Assembly (NCBI GenBank): GCA_028280505.1 | Contig: JANQLO010000085.1 | Location: 144,863 to 208,862 of the forward strand | DNA: 64,000 bases | Source: Chromatiales bacterium | GTDB taxonomy: Bacteria; Pseudomonadota; Gammaproteobacteria; Chromatiales; Chromatiaceae | Direction of reading: 5' to 3' | Shown: positions 44,357 through 54,057 of the stretch, one piece after another | Numbering within the stretch: the stretch's first letter is position 1 | Layout: each line of letters opens with the position of its first letter | The notes under the pieces: generated by a model | What the model saw: only the letters and a program-made list of their open reading frames with translations | Told to the model about the DNA's origin: nothing | Database searches by the model: none | Translations under genes and position numbers: made by a program

Positions 44357-44743
44357 ATGATCTCGGGCATCGATCATTTGGTATTAACCGTAGAAGATAT
44401 CCCAAGGACTTGTCGGTTTTATCAAGACGTACTCGACATGCGGGTTATCGCGTTCGGTGACCGGCGCTATGCGCTCGGATTCGGACAACAGAAAATCAAT
44501 CTGCACCAGGCAGACCAAACGTTCGAACCAAAAGCTTCGAGACCAACCCCCGGCTCCGCCGATCTCTGCCTGCTCACCACACAACCGATCGTCGAGGTGC
44601 AGGCCCGCCTGAAAGACCGAAACGTCCCGATCATAGAAGGGCCCGTAAAGCGTACCGGCGCGACCGGATCGATACTGTCGGTGTACTTTCGCGATCCTGA
44701 CGGCAATTTGATCGAAGTATCCGAGCCGACCGGCACGGATTGA
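44357..44743 (+). CDS. VOC (glyoxalase/bleomycin-resistance) family protein
   Basis: 128 residues, a single VOC fold: ISGIDHLVLTVEDIPRTCRFY, GFGQQKINLHQ, and YFRDPDGNLIEVSEP near the C-terminus, with His and Glu metal ligands. Relatives include lyases, dioxygenases and resistance proteins, so the reaction is not predictable. GGAGG is 11 bases upstream of the chosen ATG. It stands alone. Confidence 0.85.
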   Translation: MISGIDHLVLTVEDIPRTCRFYQDVLDMRVIAFGDRRYALGFGQQKINLHQADQTFEPKASRPTPGSADLCLLTTQPIVEVQARLKDRNVPIIEGPVKRTGATGSILSVYFRDPDGNLIEVSEPTGTD

Positions 44744-44909
44744 CGCCACAGTCCATTCGTCAAACCCCATCCCGGACAGCGCTTTGCGTTGGGCACGCAC
44801 TCGCGATACATAACGCCGAACCCGGCAAACCGCCGGCGATGTCCGCGCTACTAACGGCCATGGCAAAACCATAGAATCCGTTGAAAACCATCGCCCTCGG
44901 TAGCATCAA

Positions 44910-45782
44910 TTGCACTGGCTCACCCTAAGCCTGATCTGCGCCTTTTGTCTCGCCACGTCGGACGCTGCAGCCAAGCATTGGCTGCGTTCGGCCGATGCGC
45001 GCGAGATGATTGTCGTGCGACTCGGCCTGAGCGGCCTGTTGTTGGCACCTTGGGTATTGACCTTCGACCTGCCCCCGCTGCCACCGCCATTCTGGGGCTG
45101 GATGGCCCTGCTCATGCCATTGGAAATCACCGCGATGCTGCTGTACGTAAAGGCAATCCGAGACTATCCGCTGGCTCTGACCGTACCCTACCTCGCCTTC
45201 ACGCCGGTATTGGTGATCGTCACCGGCTGGTTCGTGCTCGGCGAAACCGTCAGCGAACGCGGCCTATTCGGCATCCTGCTCGTCGTCGTCGGCTCCTGGC
45301 TGTTGAACTTCGAACAGGCCGATCGCCTGAATCTGCAAACCCTGATCGCGCCGTTGAAAGCCGTCATCGCCAATCCGGGGGCACTCATGATGCTGGCGAG
45401 CGCGGCGATCTACGCCGTCACCTCGGTCGGCGGCAAAGCGGCCATGCAATGGATGCCGCCGGAACAGTTCGGGGCCTTCTACTTCGCCGTACTCGGCGTA
45501 CTGACGTTGATTCTGGTCGCGCTTACCCGACCGCAATCACTCAGCGTGCACCGCCACGGCGCCATACCTTTGCTGGTCATCGCCGGCTTCATGGCGGCAA
45601 TGGTCATCACGCATTTCATGGCGATAGCCAGGGTCGAGGCGGCCTACATGGTCGCTGCCAAACGCACCAGTCTGCTGTTCGGCATGTTGTACGGCGCTAT
45701 GCTGTTCGGCGAGCATCACCTCGGCCGTCATTTGCTGGCCGGTGGACTAATGGTCATCGGGGTCGCAATGATCACCTTGTGA
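44910..45782 (+). CDS. EamA/DMT superfamily transporter
   Basis: 290 residues with ten membrane helices in two EamA repeats (for example YLAFTPVLVIVTGWFVLGETVSERGLFGILLVVVG in residues 90-125 and MLFGEHHLGRHLLAGGLMVIGVAMI at the end). Starts at a TTG codon; no in-frame ATG fits. Exports or imports small metabolites such as amino acids; substrate unknown. Confidence 0.85.
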   Translation: MHWLTLSLICAFCLATSDAAAKHWLRSADAREMIVVRLGLSGLLLAPWVLTFDLPPLPPPFWGWMALLMPLEITAMLLYVKAIRDYPLALTVPYLAFTPVLVIVTGWFVLGETVSERGLFGILLVVVGSWLLNFEQADRLNLQTLIAPLKAVIANPGALMMLASAAIYAVTSVGGKAAMQWMPPEQFGAFYFAVLGVLTLILVALTRPQSLSVHRHGAIPLLVIAGFMAAMVITHFMAIARVEAAYMVAAKRTSLLFGMLYGAMLFGEHHLGRHLLAGGLMVIGVAMITL

Positions 45783-45806
45783 GCAACCGCCGTGACGGAG
45801 AACGCC

Positions 45807-46163
45807 ATGCTGACGCACTACCATGAACAATCGCCATTCAAGACGAAAGACGGCTCCGAAATCCGCGAGCTCATGCACCCGGCGGTGCACGGTAATCTCG
45901 CACAAAGCCTGGCCGAGGCCCGGGTCATGCCGGGATGCAAAACGGCGCTGCACAAACACCACAAAAGCGAAGAGCTCTACCACGTCACTCAAGGCAGCGG
46001 CCAGATGACGCTCGGCAATCGGCAATTCGAGATCACCCCGGGCGATACGGTGGCGATAGCCCCGGGTACACCACATTGCGTCGAGTGCCGCGGTGACGAG
46101 GCGCTCGTCATCCTGTGCTGTTGCTGCCCGCCCTACTCGCACGCGGATACCGCGTTGCTTTGA
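45807..46163 (+). CDS. Cupin-domain protein
   Basis: 118 residues from ATG 45807, preceded by GGAG. Single cupin_2 barrel with metal-binding motif 1 (CKTALHKHHKSEELYHVTQGSG) and motif 2 (PGDTVAIAPGTPHCVE). Three adjacent Cys (LCCCCP) near the C-terminus are unusual. Lies 24 bases after the EamA gene and may be co-transcribed. Function unknown. Confidence 0.85.
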   Translation: MLTHYHEQSPFKTKDGSEIRELMHPAVHGNLAQSLAEARVMPGCKTALHKHHKSEELYHVTQGSGQMTLGNRQFEITPGDTVAIAPGTPHCVECRGDEALVILCCCCPPYSHADTALL

Positions 46164-46255
46164 CCACCGGACCAAAACCGGCGTGCGACGGCTATGCTAT
46201 GGTCGTACCGGTCGAGTGCCGTCGGCCGAAATAAAACAACAATAGGGAAGATTCG

Positions 46256-47443
46256 ATGCCTCGCCTATCACCCGAGCTTTATCTGCCGGGCTTCGTCCTG
46301 GCAGGCCTGCTGTCTCTCAGCGGCTGCGACAAACCTGCACAAAAACCCCAGCAACGGATAGCCGCGGTGCCGGTCACCGCCGTCGAGCTGGCTGCCGAGG
46401 ACACCCCGGTCAGTATCGAATTCGTGGCCAAGACCGCGAGTTCCCGCCGGGTCGAGGTCAGATCCCGTGTCGAAGGCTTTCTGGAAGCCCGCACCTACCA
46501 GGAAGGGCGACGGGTGATCGAAGGCGAACCCATGTTCCAGATCGATCGCAAGCCCTTCGTCGCCCAACTCGAGGCCGCACAGGCCGAACTCGCACAGCAA
46601 GAGGCCCGACTGGCCACCGCCGAGGCCGATCTGGCCAGAACGAGACCGCTGGCCAAGAGCGACGCCATTGCCAAACGCGAACTGGATCAGGCCGAAGGCG
46701 ACTACCGGGCCGCTGCCGCCGCGGTCGAGGCCGCACAGGCCAAAGTCGTCCAGGCTGAGTTGAATCTGGGCTATACCACCATCAAGGCGCCGGTGACCGG
46801 TCTCTCCAGCTATGCCTTGCAACGCGAAGGAGCCTTCATCGGCGTGGGCTCGGACAACCTGCTGACCTATGTCGCCAGAGTCGATCCGATCTGGGTCGAA
46901 TTCAGCGTATCGGAAAACCAGATACTCCAGGCGCGCAGCAATCAACGCAAGGGACTGTTCATGCCTCCCGAAAACGACGAATACGAGGTCGAAATCGTGC
47001 TCGCCGACGGCAGCGTTTTCCCCGAACGCGGCCGCATTACCTTCAGTGATGCCTCGCTTTCGGAGACCACGGGTACCTTTCTCATACGTGCCGAGCTACC
47101 CAACCCACCGCGCAAAAATGGCGGGGACCAGCTACGCCCCGGACAGTTCGTGCGCGTTCGCTTGCATGGCGCCTACCGCCCCGATGCGGTACTGGTGCCA
47201 CAACGATCCGTTCAGCAAGGCGCCAAAGGCAGCTTCGTCTGGGTGATCGATACCGATGGCAAGGCCGAGTTCCGCCCAGTCACATTGGGCGCTTGGCAAG
47301 GCGACCAATGGTTCATCGATGCGGGTCTGCAAGGAAACGAAACCATCGTGATCGACGGGGCGCTCAAACTGCGCGCCGGCGCACCGGTCGAAGTCATCGA
47401 GGCTGACGCGAAACTCGACGCCACGCGTGCGGGCCAATCATGA
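46256..47443 (+). CDS. RND efflux periplasmic adaptor, AcrA-type lipoprotein
   Basis: 395 residues. Lipobox LSGC (about residue 22) gives a lipid anchor. The lipoyl halves, an alpha-hairpin (about 95-160, Ala/Glu/Gln-rich), and the TIKAPVTGLSSYALQREGAFIG and PGQFVRVRL segments are AcrA/MexA-like. The stop codon overlaps the pump ATG by four bases. No regulator or outer-membrane factor is adjacent. Confidence 0.93.
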   Translation: MPRLSPELYLPGFVLAGLLSLSGCDKPAQKPQQRIAAVPVTAVELAAEDTPVSIEFVAKTASSRRVEVRSRVEGFLEARTYQEGRRVIEGEPMFQIDRKPFVAQLEAAQAELAQQEARLATAEADLARTRPLAKSDAIAKRELDQAEGDYRAAAAAVEAAQAKVVQAELNLGYTTIKAPVTGLSSYALQREGAFIGVGSDNLLTYVARVDPIWVEFSVSENQILQARSNQRKGLFMPPENDEYEVEIVLADGSVFPERGRITFSDASLSETTGTFLIRAELPNPPRKNGGDQLRPGQFVRVRLHGAYRPDAVLVPQRSVQQGAKGSFVWVIDTDGKAEFRPVTLGAWQGDQWFIDAGLQGNETIVIDGALKLRAGAPVEVIEADAKLDATRAGQS

Positions 47444-50400
47444 TTTCGTCGATTTTCATCCGCAGACCGATTACCTCGACGGTGCTGTCGATTGTGATCG
47501 TGATCGTCGGATTGGTCTCGATGATGGGCCTACCGATCAATCAGTATCCACCGATAACGCCTGTGCAGGTCAGCGTCAGCGCCACCTACCCGGGAGCCGA
47601 TGCGGAAACCGTGGCCAATACGGTCGCCGCACCGATCGAGACGCAGATCAACGGCGTCGACAATATGCTTTACATGCAGTCGACCTCATCGGCCACCGGG
47701 CAAATGTCGCTCACGGTGTATTTCGATATCGACACCGATCCGGATACCGCCGAGGTACAGATCAACAATCGTGTCGGCCTGGCCTTGCCACAGTTACCGG
47801 AAAGCGTCAGTAACGCCGGCGTCAAGGTCGAGAAGCGTTCGTCGAACATCTTGATGCTGATCGGCATCCTGTCGCCGGACGGGCGCTATGACGAACAGTA
47901 CGTCGGCAACTATGCCAATCTCTACATCCTCGATGCGCTAAAGCGTGTTCCCGGTGCGAACCAGGCGGCCATCATGGGCCTGCCCGATCTGGCCATGCGA
48001 CTCTGGTTACAGCCCGACCGCATGGCGGCCCTGGATTTGACCAGCCTGGATATCCAGCAGGCGATCAGCTTGCAGAACCAACAGTTCGGCGCCGGACAAT
48101 TGGGTCAGGCGCCAACCGATGGCCCAGTGGAAATGACCTTTCCGGTGGTGACCGAAGGCCGTTTTACCGAACCGCGCGAATTCGAGGACATCATCATTCG
48201 CGCAGACTCCGAAGGGTCTGCGATCGTCCGTCTGAAAGACGTGGGTCGCGCCGAAGAAGGCCAAAAAAGCTATTTGTTGCGATCGACCCTCAACGGCAGT
48301 CCTGCGACCTTCATCGCCATTTATCAACAACCCGGTTCGAATGCGATAGAGGTTGCCAGGCAAGTCGTCGCGACGCTGGACGAACTCAAGCACAGCTTTC
48401 CCGAAGGGATCGACTACAAGGTCTCATTCGATACCACCAAGGTGATCCAGGCCTCGATCGACGAGGTCATCGAAACGCTGATCATTGCCGTCATCCTGGT
48501 GGTGCTGGTGACCTATCTGTTCCTGCAGAAACTCAACACCACGCTGATTCCAACGATTGCGATTTTCGTCTCGGTCGTCGGTACCTTCGCCGGCATGGCC
48601 GCACTGGGTTTTTCGATCAACCTGCTCACACTGTTCGGCCTGGTGCTTGCTATCGGCATCGTGTGCGACGACGCCATCGTGGTAGTCGAGAACGTCGAAC
48701 GCAATATTGACGAAAAAGGGCTTGCGCCAAAAGAGGCGACCCTGCTCGCCATGCGCGAGGTGACCGGCCCGGTGATCGCCACCACCCTGGTGCTGATCGC
48801 CGTGTTCCTGCCGGTCGCCTTCATCGAGGGCACGACCGGCGTGTTGTATCAGCAGTTCGCGGTCACCATTGCGATCTCGGTGTTCATCTCCAGCATCGTG
48901 GCATTGACGCTGACACCGGCACTGGCGGCATTACTCATTAAACCCAGCAGCGGCCAACCCAACGCGGCCTTTCGCATTTTCAATCGCGCGATCAACCGAC
49001 TCACCACGGTTTACGCCGGCGGCGTGCGACTGACACTGCGCGGTGTGTCGATCGGCCTGGTACTGATCGCGGCGATGCTGTTCGCGATCTACGGTCTGTT
49101 CAAGCTGGTACCGGGCAGCTTCGTCCCAGCCGAGGACCAAGGCTATTTATTCGCCGCGGTGATCCTCCCCGACGGCGCCAGCCTCGACCGCACCCAGGCC
49201 CTGACACAGCGCGTGGCCGAAATCTTCGCCGAGCACCCGGCGGTCGAAGACTATTCGGCTTTGGCGGGTTTCAGCCTGCTCGACGGACAGTTCAAGACCA
49301 ACAACGGCACCGTGTTCGTCGCCCTCAAGGATTTCGACGAACGCCAAGACCCTGGTTTGAAGCTCGATGCCGTCATGGCCGCGGTGCAACCCAAACTCCG
49401 TGCCCTCACCGAGGGCATTGCGATCCCAATCAATCCACCCTCGATTCCCGGCTTGGGCAGTCAAGGCGGTTTCGAATTCTGGGTCCAGAATCGCGGACAA
49501 AGCGGTCCGGCACACCTGGCGGAGATCAGCCGCGAATTGATCGCAAAGGCCAACGAACGTCCGGACCTCACCCGGGTGAACAGCACGCTCAATACCGCAT
49601 CGCGCCAGCTTAGAGTAGAGGTGGATCGTGCCAAGGCGGAAACCCTTGGCGTATCCGTGCCGGATATCTACACCGCGTTGCAGACCCTATTCGGCTCGCT
49701 CTATGTCAGCCAGTACAACAAATACGGCCGCGTCTGGCAGGTGATCCTGCAAGCCGAACCCGAGTTTCGCGATACACCGAGCGATTTGAACAACATCCAT
49801 GTGCGCCAACGTGGAGGGGACATGGTGCCGCTCTCGTCACTGGTCACCACCCACTACGACATAGGCCCCGATCTACTGCCCAGATTCAACGGATTCATGG
49901 CCGCCAAGATTACCGGCGATGCCGCACCGGGTTTCAGTTCCGGCCAAGCGATCAGCGCGATGGAAGACATCGCGGGCGACAGCCTGCCGGGTGATTTCGG
50001 CTACGCCTGGTCGGGCCAATCGTATGAAGAAAAGAAATCGGGCGGTTCCTCGGCAATCATCTTCGCCTTTGCACTGATCATGGTTTTTCTGATCCTATCG
50101 GCACAATACGAGCAATGGTCGCTGCCACTCGCCGTGATCACTGCGGTGCCGTTCGGCATCTTCGGCGCACTGGTCGCCGTCTGGCTGCGCGGTATGGAAA
50201 ATGATGTCTATTTCCAGATCGGTCTGGTCACCCTGATCGGTCTATCGGCAAAAAACGCCATCCTGATCGTTGAGTTCGCCGAATTGAAGTACCGTGAGGG
50301 CCGATCGGCTTTCGACGCCGCACTGGAAGCGGCACGCTTGCGTTTGCGCCCGATTCTGATGACGTCGTTGGCGTTTATTCTCGGCGCCATGCCTTTGGTG

Positions 50401-50580
50401 TTAGCAAGTGGTGCCGGCGCGGCATCAAGACATTCAATCGGCACCGGTATCATCGGCGGCATGATCGCGGCGACGACGCTGGCGCTGTTTTTCGTCCCCC
50501 TCTTCTACTACCTGATCGCCCGCCTGCGCGAACACCTTGGCTCGAGACGGGAGCCGTCAGAAAACACGGCACAAGGCTGA
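47440..50580 (+). CDS. RND multidrug efflux pump, AcrB/HAE1 type
   Basis: 1046 residues, colinear with AcrB: FIRRPITSTVLSIVIVIVGL at the start, NRVGLALPQLP, LFGLVLAIGIVCDDAIVVVENVERN with the TM4 Asp pair, FPLPVAFIEGTTG-like segment, FVPAEDQGYLF, and AILIVEFAELKYREG in TM10/11. It trades protons for export of hydrophobic drugs or dyes. It is closer to classic HAE1 pumps than the one at 12563. Needs an outer-membrane channel encoded elsewhere. Confidence 0.95.
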   Translation: MISSIFIRRPITSTVLSIVIVIVGLVSMMGLPINQYPPITPVQVSVSATYPGADAETVANTVAAPIETQINGVDNMLYMQSTSSATGQMSLTVYFDIDTDPDTAEVQINNRVGLALPQLPESVSNAGVKVEKRSSNILMLIGILSPDGRYDEQYVGNYANLYILDALKRVPGANQAAIMGLPDLAMRLWLQPDRMAALDLTSLDIQQAISLQNQQFGAGQLGQAPTDGPVEMTFPVVTEGRFTEPREFEDIIIRADSEGSAIVRLKDVGRAEEGQKSYLLRSTLNGSPATFIAIYQQPGSNAIEVARQVVATLDELKHSFPEGIDYKVSFDTTKVIQASIDEVIETLIIAVILVVLVTYLFLQKLNTTLIPTIAIFVSVVGTFAGMAALGFSINLLTLFGLVLAIGIVCDDAIVVVENVERNIDEKGLAPKEATLLAMREVTGPVIATTLVLIAVFLPVAFIEGTTGVLYQQFAVTIAISVFISSIVALTLTPALAALLIKPSSGQPNAAFRIFNRAINRLTTVYAGGVRLTLRGVSIGLVLIAAMLFAIYGLFKLVPGSFVPAEDQGYLFAAVILPDGASLDRTQALTQRVAEIFAEHPAVEDYSALAGFSLLDGQFKTNNGTVFVALKDFDERQDPGLKLDAVMAAVQPKLRALTEGIAIPINPPSIPGLGSQGGFEFWVQNRGQSGPAHLAEISRELIAKANERPDLTRVNSTLNTASRQLRVEVDRAKAETLGVSVPDIYTALQTLFGSLYVSQYNKYGRVWQVILQAEPEFRDTPSDLNNIHVRQRGGDMVPLSSLVTTHYDIGPDLLPRFNGFMAAKITGDAAPGFSSGQAISAMEDIAGDSLPGDFGYAWSGQSYEEKKSGGSSAIIFAFALIMVFLILSAQYEQWSLPLAVITAVPFGIFGALVAVWLRGMENDVYFQIGLVTLIGLSAKNAILIVEFAELKYREGRSAFDAALEAARLRLRPILMTSLAFILGAMPLVLASGAGAASRHSIGTGIIGGMIAATTLALFFVPLFYYLIARLREHLGSRREPSENTAQG

Positions 50581-50743
50581 TAGGCGATCCCCGCCATGAA
50601 CGGATCGGCAGCACCGTAGCTCTCGAATAGTTTTTAACTATATGAGAGATATTTACAATCGATTTTACAAAACATCCGGTCGCCACTAGATTGTGCCCAA
50701 CAAGACCAGCGCGAACACCGGTATGGGTTTGACGAGGTTTGCG

Positions 50744-50833
50744 ATGAACACGGCCGAAGCCATGTATTCGATCGGTTGGATTCGCGGTCTACTACAGCAC
50801 ATCCTCGGTGGCAGTGGCGCCACCGGGCGGTAA
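50744..50833 (+). CDS. Possible small protein (29 aa)
   Basis: A 29-codon frame starting MNTAEAMYSIGWIRGLL, preceded by GAGG at six bases. It sits between the RND pump and a second small frame at 50856. Short amphipathic content; no family recognised. May be chance. Confidence 0.3.
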   Translation: MNTAEAMYSIGWIRGLLQHILGGSGATGR

Positions 50834-50855
50834 AAAACTCTCGGGGATCCGTGTC

Positions 50856-51011
50856 ATGAACAGCATCGAACAACGCAAACAGAAAACCCAGATCGAAGAC
50901 ATCGAACGCGCCGCCTGGTTTGCCCGGCTCGCACTCGGCGTAGCCGACCCCGTGCCCCTGCCTCGGCCGGTACCCGAGGCCGCTGCGACAGACCGTCAGA
51001 TACTGGTCTGA
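50856..51011 (+). CDS. Possible small protein (51 aa)
   Basis: A 51-codon frame (starts MNSIEQRKQKTQIEDIERAA, ends TDRQILV) with a charged first half and Pro/Val-rich second half. GGGG lies 9 bases before the ATG. Codon use resembles neighbouring genes. It ends at the convergent terminator. No family recognised. Confidence 0.4.
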   Translation: MNSIEQRKQKTQIEDIERAAWFARLALGVADPVPLPRPVPEAAATDRQILV

Positions 51012-51037
51012 AAAAACGGGCCCCATAAAGGGGCCCG
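51011..51037 (-). terminator. Rho-independent terminator of peroxidase gene
   Basis: On the minus strand CGGGCCCC/GGGGCCCG with a five-base loop is followed by TTTTTT, 27 bases past the peroxidase stop codon. Confidence 0.9.
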
Positions 51038-51063
51038 AATGGAGTGCCGAATAGGCTGGGAGA

Positions 51064-52104
51064 TTAGAGCCGGGGTTTCGGTGTCTCGGCCGTCTCGACC
51101 GGCAAAATCGGATACTCGACCTGCGGTTGTTCGCCATTGAGTGTCCTCAGGAAGACCGTCACCAACCTCGCCTCTTCGTCGGTCAGTTCCGTACCGAGCT
51201 GTGCGGTACCCATGATGGCCACGGCCTGTTCCAGATCCCAAACCTGGCCCGAATGGAAATAGGGCGCAGTCAAGGCGATATTGCGCAACGGCGAAGCACG
51301 GAACACGTATTCATCGCTTACCGTCTCCGTTACCGCGAAACGACCCTTGTCTTCGGGCGGCAGGATGTCCGCGCCCGGCCTTTTGACCAGGCCAAAAGGA
51401 TAGTAATCCTGACCACCGAAGTTCACGCCGTTGTGGCAGGCATCACAGCCCTTGTCCATGAACAGTTTCAAACCCTTCTTTTCCTCGGCGGTCATCGCCG
51501 CGTCATTGCCTTCGAGCCATTGATCGAAACGTGATGCCGGCGTGATCAGCGTCGCTTCGAAGGCCTCGATCGCCCGCGCCATGTTGTCGAAAGTGACCGG
51601 ATCGGCCTCGCCGGGGAAGGCTCTGCCGAAACGCTCGATGTATTCGGGCATACTCTTGAGCGTGGTAACCACCGCACTCGGTTCGTTGGCCATCTCGACG
51701 CCGGCCTGTATGGGCCCCTTGGCCTGCTCTTTCAGGTCTTCCGCACGACCGTCCCAGAACTGCGCGGCGTTGAATACCGCATTCAATACCGTCGGGGCGT
51801 TGCGTGGCCCCTTCTGCCAGCCGTGGCCGACCGAGGTAGGCAGGTTGTCGTCGCCACCGGTACCCAGGTTATGGCATGTGTTACAACTGATCAGGCCACT
51901 GGCCGACAGACGCGGGTCGAAGAACAACATCCGGCCCAACTCGATCTTTTCGATCGTTACCGCATTGTCCTTGACTTTGGGAACCTTGTACGGCACCGGA
52001 TCGAACATCCGATCGGCGCGGGTACGCAGGTCATCCGCCGCGTTGGCGACGCCAACGACACCGATCAGTGCTGCCATGGATGCCGCAAGCATTGTCTTGA
52101 ACAT
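51064..52104 (-). CDS. Di-haem cytochrome c peroxidase
   Basis: 346 residues, signal peptide about 1-22. Two haem c motifs, SCNTCHN near residue 73 and GCDACHN near 222, with the usual CCP spacing; Met and His ligands follow. It reduces periplasmic H2O2 to water with electrons from small cytochromes or azurin. I start at 52104, where AGGAG precedes the ATG. An Irr-like Fur gene lies upstream, and an ICE-like palindrome lies in its promoter region, so iron or peroxide control is likely. Confidence 0.93.
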   Translation of the reverse strand: MFKTMLAASMAALIGVVGVANAADDLRTRADRMFDPVPYKVPKVKDNAVTIEKIELGRMLFFDPRLSASGLISCNTCHNLGTGGDDNLPTSVGHGWQKGPRNAPTVLNAVFNAAQFWDGRAEDLKEQAKGPIQAGVEMANEPSAVVTTLKSMPEYIERFGRAFPGEADPVTFDNMARAIEAFEATLITPASRFDQWLEGNDAAMTAEEKKGLKLFMDKGCDACHNGVNFGGQDYYPFGLVKRPGADILPPEDKGRFAVTETVSDEYVFRASPLRNIALTAPYFHSGQVWDLEQAVAIMGTAQLGTELTDEEARLVTVFLRTLNGEQPQVEYPILPVETAETPKPRL

Positions 52105-52168
52105 GTTTTGTCTCCTGTCGATAGTTTTCCCACGAGGGAGACTTAACCTTACATCCAACATGGACTGT

Positions 52169-52185
52169 TTTAGATCTGGTCTAAA
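52169..52185. promoter_or_regulatory. Irr/Fur-family-type box upstream of peroxidase
   Basis: TTTAGA-TCTGG-TCTAAA is an inverted repeat of six-base arms, 17 bases in all. It resembles the alphaproteobacterial Irr site (TTTAGAA...TTCTAAA, from memory) and lies 65 bases before the peroxidase start. The neighbouring Fur-family gene lacks the zinc Cys pairs as Irr does. Confidence 0.5.
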
Positions 52186-52276
52186 TCCAATTACTGACCC
52201 AGATCAAATGAAAATCAAACGGTGATCGGCAATGTTCGTGGCAGGGGTTTAAAAACGAATAAAGATCGGAAGAATC

Positions 52277-52717
52277 TCAACCGGTCGTCTTACGGCGCAC
52301 CCGCACGACCAAATCGACGCCCGTCACCTCGGCGTCGTCCGGCAGTGCGACATGTTGCGCCAGGCTGAAGACATCGGCATCGACATCCATCAATTCGCCG
52401 CTTTCTTCATCAAAGATGTGGGCGTGATGATGAACCGAGGAATCGTAGTAAACGGTGCCGCCGTCGGGCATCGTCAGTACCGAGACCAGACCGGCATTAA
52501 CGAAAATGGACAGCGTGTTGTAAACCGTCGCACGGGCCACCGCCGGATGCTTGGCGTTGACCGCCATGAACAACTGATCGGCAGTCACATGCTGAGGCCG
52601 ACATAACATTTCCTGGGCAACCCGCACACGCTGGCGTGTGGGGAAAATGCCACGGTTACGCAGGAGACTGGGTATCTCCTTGTTTGTCGGAAAGTTTTTT
52701 GTCGTTTCGTCGACCAT
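52277..52717 (-). CDS. Fur-family repressor, Irr/PerR-like
   Basis: 146 residues. N-terminal winged helix (GIFPTRQRVRVAQEML, VARATVYNTLSIFVNAGLV) and a His-rich dimerisation domain (YYDSSVHHHAHIFDEESGEL). The structural CxxC pairs of Fur/PerR are absent, as in Irr proteins, so sensing may use haem or iron at the HHHAH site. It is 172 bases upstream of the peroxidase gene and probably represses it through the box at 52169-52185. Confidence 0.85.
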   Translation of the reverse strand: MVDETTKNFPTNKEIPSLLRNRGIFPTRQRVRVAQEMLCRPQHVTADQLFMAVNAKHPAVARATVYNTLSIFVNAGLVSVLTMPDGGTVYYDSSVHHHAHIFDEESGELMDVDADVFSLAQHVALPDDAEVTGVDLVVRVRRKTTG

Positions 52718-52802
52718 GCCGATAAGTATAAGCCAATCAGAGACAAGCGACGAGCATCCGCATCAGCGCGGACACGGCAAAAAGCCTGTCGCGCCGGTCA
52801 GC

Positions 52803-54029
52803 TCAGTCGTCAACCACAGTGTAGCCAGCCTGCACGACAGCCGATACAAAGGGCGCAGACTCGAGGTGTTTACCCTTGATGCGAACACGGCCGCTGGCGA
52901 GATCCGCGCTGACCTCCTCGACATTGCCGACCGCCTCGATCGCGTGCCGAACATTGGCCACACAATGCTGGCAGCTCATACCCTCGACCTTCAGCACCAA
53001 GTCATCGCTATCGCCGTTGATGTGTGCCGCCAGCCCGCGTCGCCACGTTCGCCGCAACAGCAAAAAACCCATCAGGCCCAGCAACACCAGCGCCGACAAA
53101 ACCTCCCACCAGGCACCCCGCTGATGCACATGGGCCGCACTGCCAGCATCGGCGTGGCCGATAATGAAATCGAACCCCATACCCAGACCAATGCTGGCGA
53201 CAATCACGGTTGTCAGATACAGAAGCAGCACCCGCCCACCGAGGATGCGATAAACCGCACCGATGGTCGCAATATTGGTCGCCGGCCCCGCCATCAAAAA
53301 CACCAGGGCCGAGCCGACCGGCATACCGGCTGCGATCAGTGAAGCGGCAATCGGTACCGACGCGGTAGTGCAAACATACAGAGGGATCGATACCGCCAAT
53401 ACCAGCAACATGCCGCCGATGCCCTGAGTCCAGGCCGTACTCTGAAAATAATCGGCGGGTACCGCCGTTGTGATAACGGCAGCCAGCAGGATGCCCACAA
53501 TCAACCACAGATCGATCGCCGCAAGAATATCGAACAAGGCGTAACGCAAGACGGCAACCGGACGGTTACCGCTCGAATGCCAATGCTCACGCTGCTCCCG
53601 CCCTGCCCCGTCGGCAGGATCCGCCGCGGCGAAACGATTGACCAAACAACCACCGGCCACACCGCTGAAGAAGGCCGCGAGCACTTTGAACAGGGCAAAC
53701 GGCCAGCCAAGAAAGGCGGCGCTGACCAAAACGGAATCGACGCCGGTTTGAGGCGTGCTGATCAAAAAAGAGGTGGTCGCACCTTTCGACGCACCCTGGT
53801 TACGCAAGCCCATGGCCGCAGGGACCACCCCGCAGGAGCATAACGGCATCGGCACACCGATCAATGCGGCGCGAATCACCGCGGCCAGGCTCGACTGGCT
53901 CATATGCGCGCGTACCAAACCGGCCGGGAAATATACCCGCAGCACGCCAGCCAGAATCAAACCGAGCAGCAATGCCGGAGACAGGTCCAGCAGTATGGAC
54001 CAGAGTTCACTCAGGTAGCGTTCGAACAT
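52803..54029 (-). CDS. SO_0444-type Cu/Zn efflux permease with HMA domain
   Basis: 408 residues. Residues 1-310 form a DUF318-type permease with about eight to ten helices; PMPLCSCGVVP near residue 60 holds a metal-binding CxC motif, followed by GASKGATTSFLISTPQTGVDS. A C-terminal heavy-metal-associated domain (about 340-408) carries MSCQHC. Relatives export copper and zinc. It lies 85 bases upstream of the Fur-like gene on the same strand. Confidence 0.88.
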   Translation of the reverse strand: MFERYLSELWSILLDLSPALLLGLILAGVLRVYFPAGLVRAHMSQSSLAAVIRAALIGVPMPLCSCGVVPAAMGLRNQGASKGATTSFLISTPQTGVDSVLVSAAFLGWPFALFKVLAAFFSGVAGGCLVNRFAAADPADGAGREQREHWHSSGNRPVAVLRYALFDILAAIDLWLIVGILLAAVITTAVPADYFQSTAWTQGIGGMLLVLAVSIPLYVCTTASVPIAASLIAAGMPVGSALVFLMAGPATNIATIGAVYRILGGRVLLLYLTTVIVASIGLGMGFDFIIGHADAGSAAHVHQRGAWWEVLSALVLLGLMGFLLLRRTWRRGLAAHINGDSDDLVLKVEGMSCQHCVANVRHAIEAVGNVEEVSADLASGRVRIKGKHLESAPFVSAVVQAGYTVVDD

Positions 54030-54057
54030 CGCGTTCTCATCGCCGTCGGAGCATGTA

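Noticed and set aside
51017..51037. Terminator for the plus-strand small genes
   Set aside because: The T-run is only on the minus-strand side; on the plus strand the hairpin is followed by AATGG.
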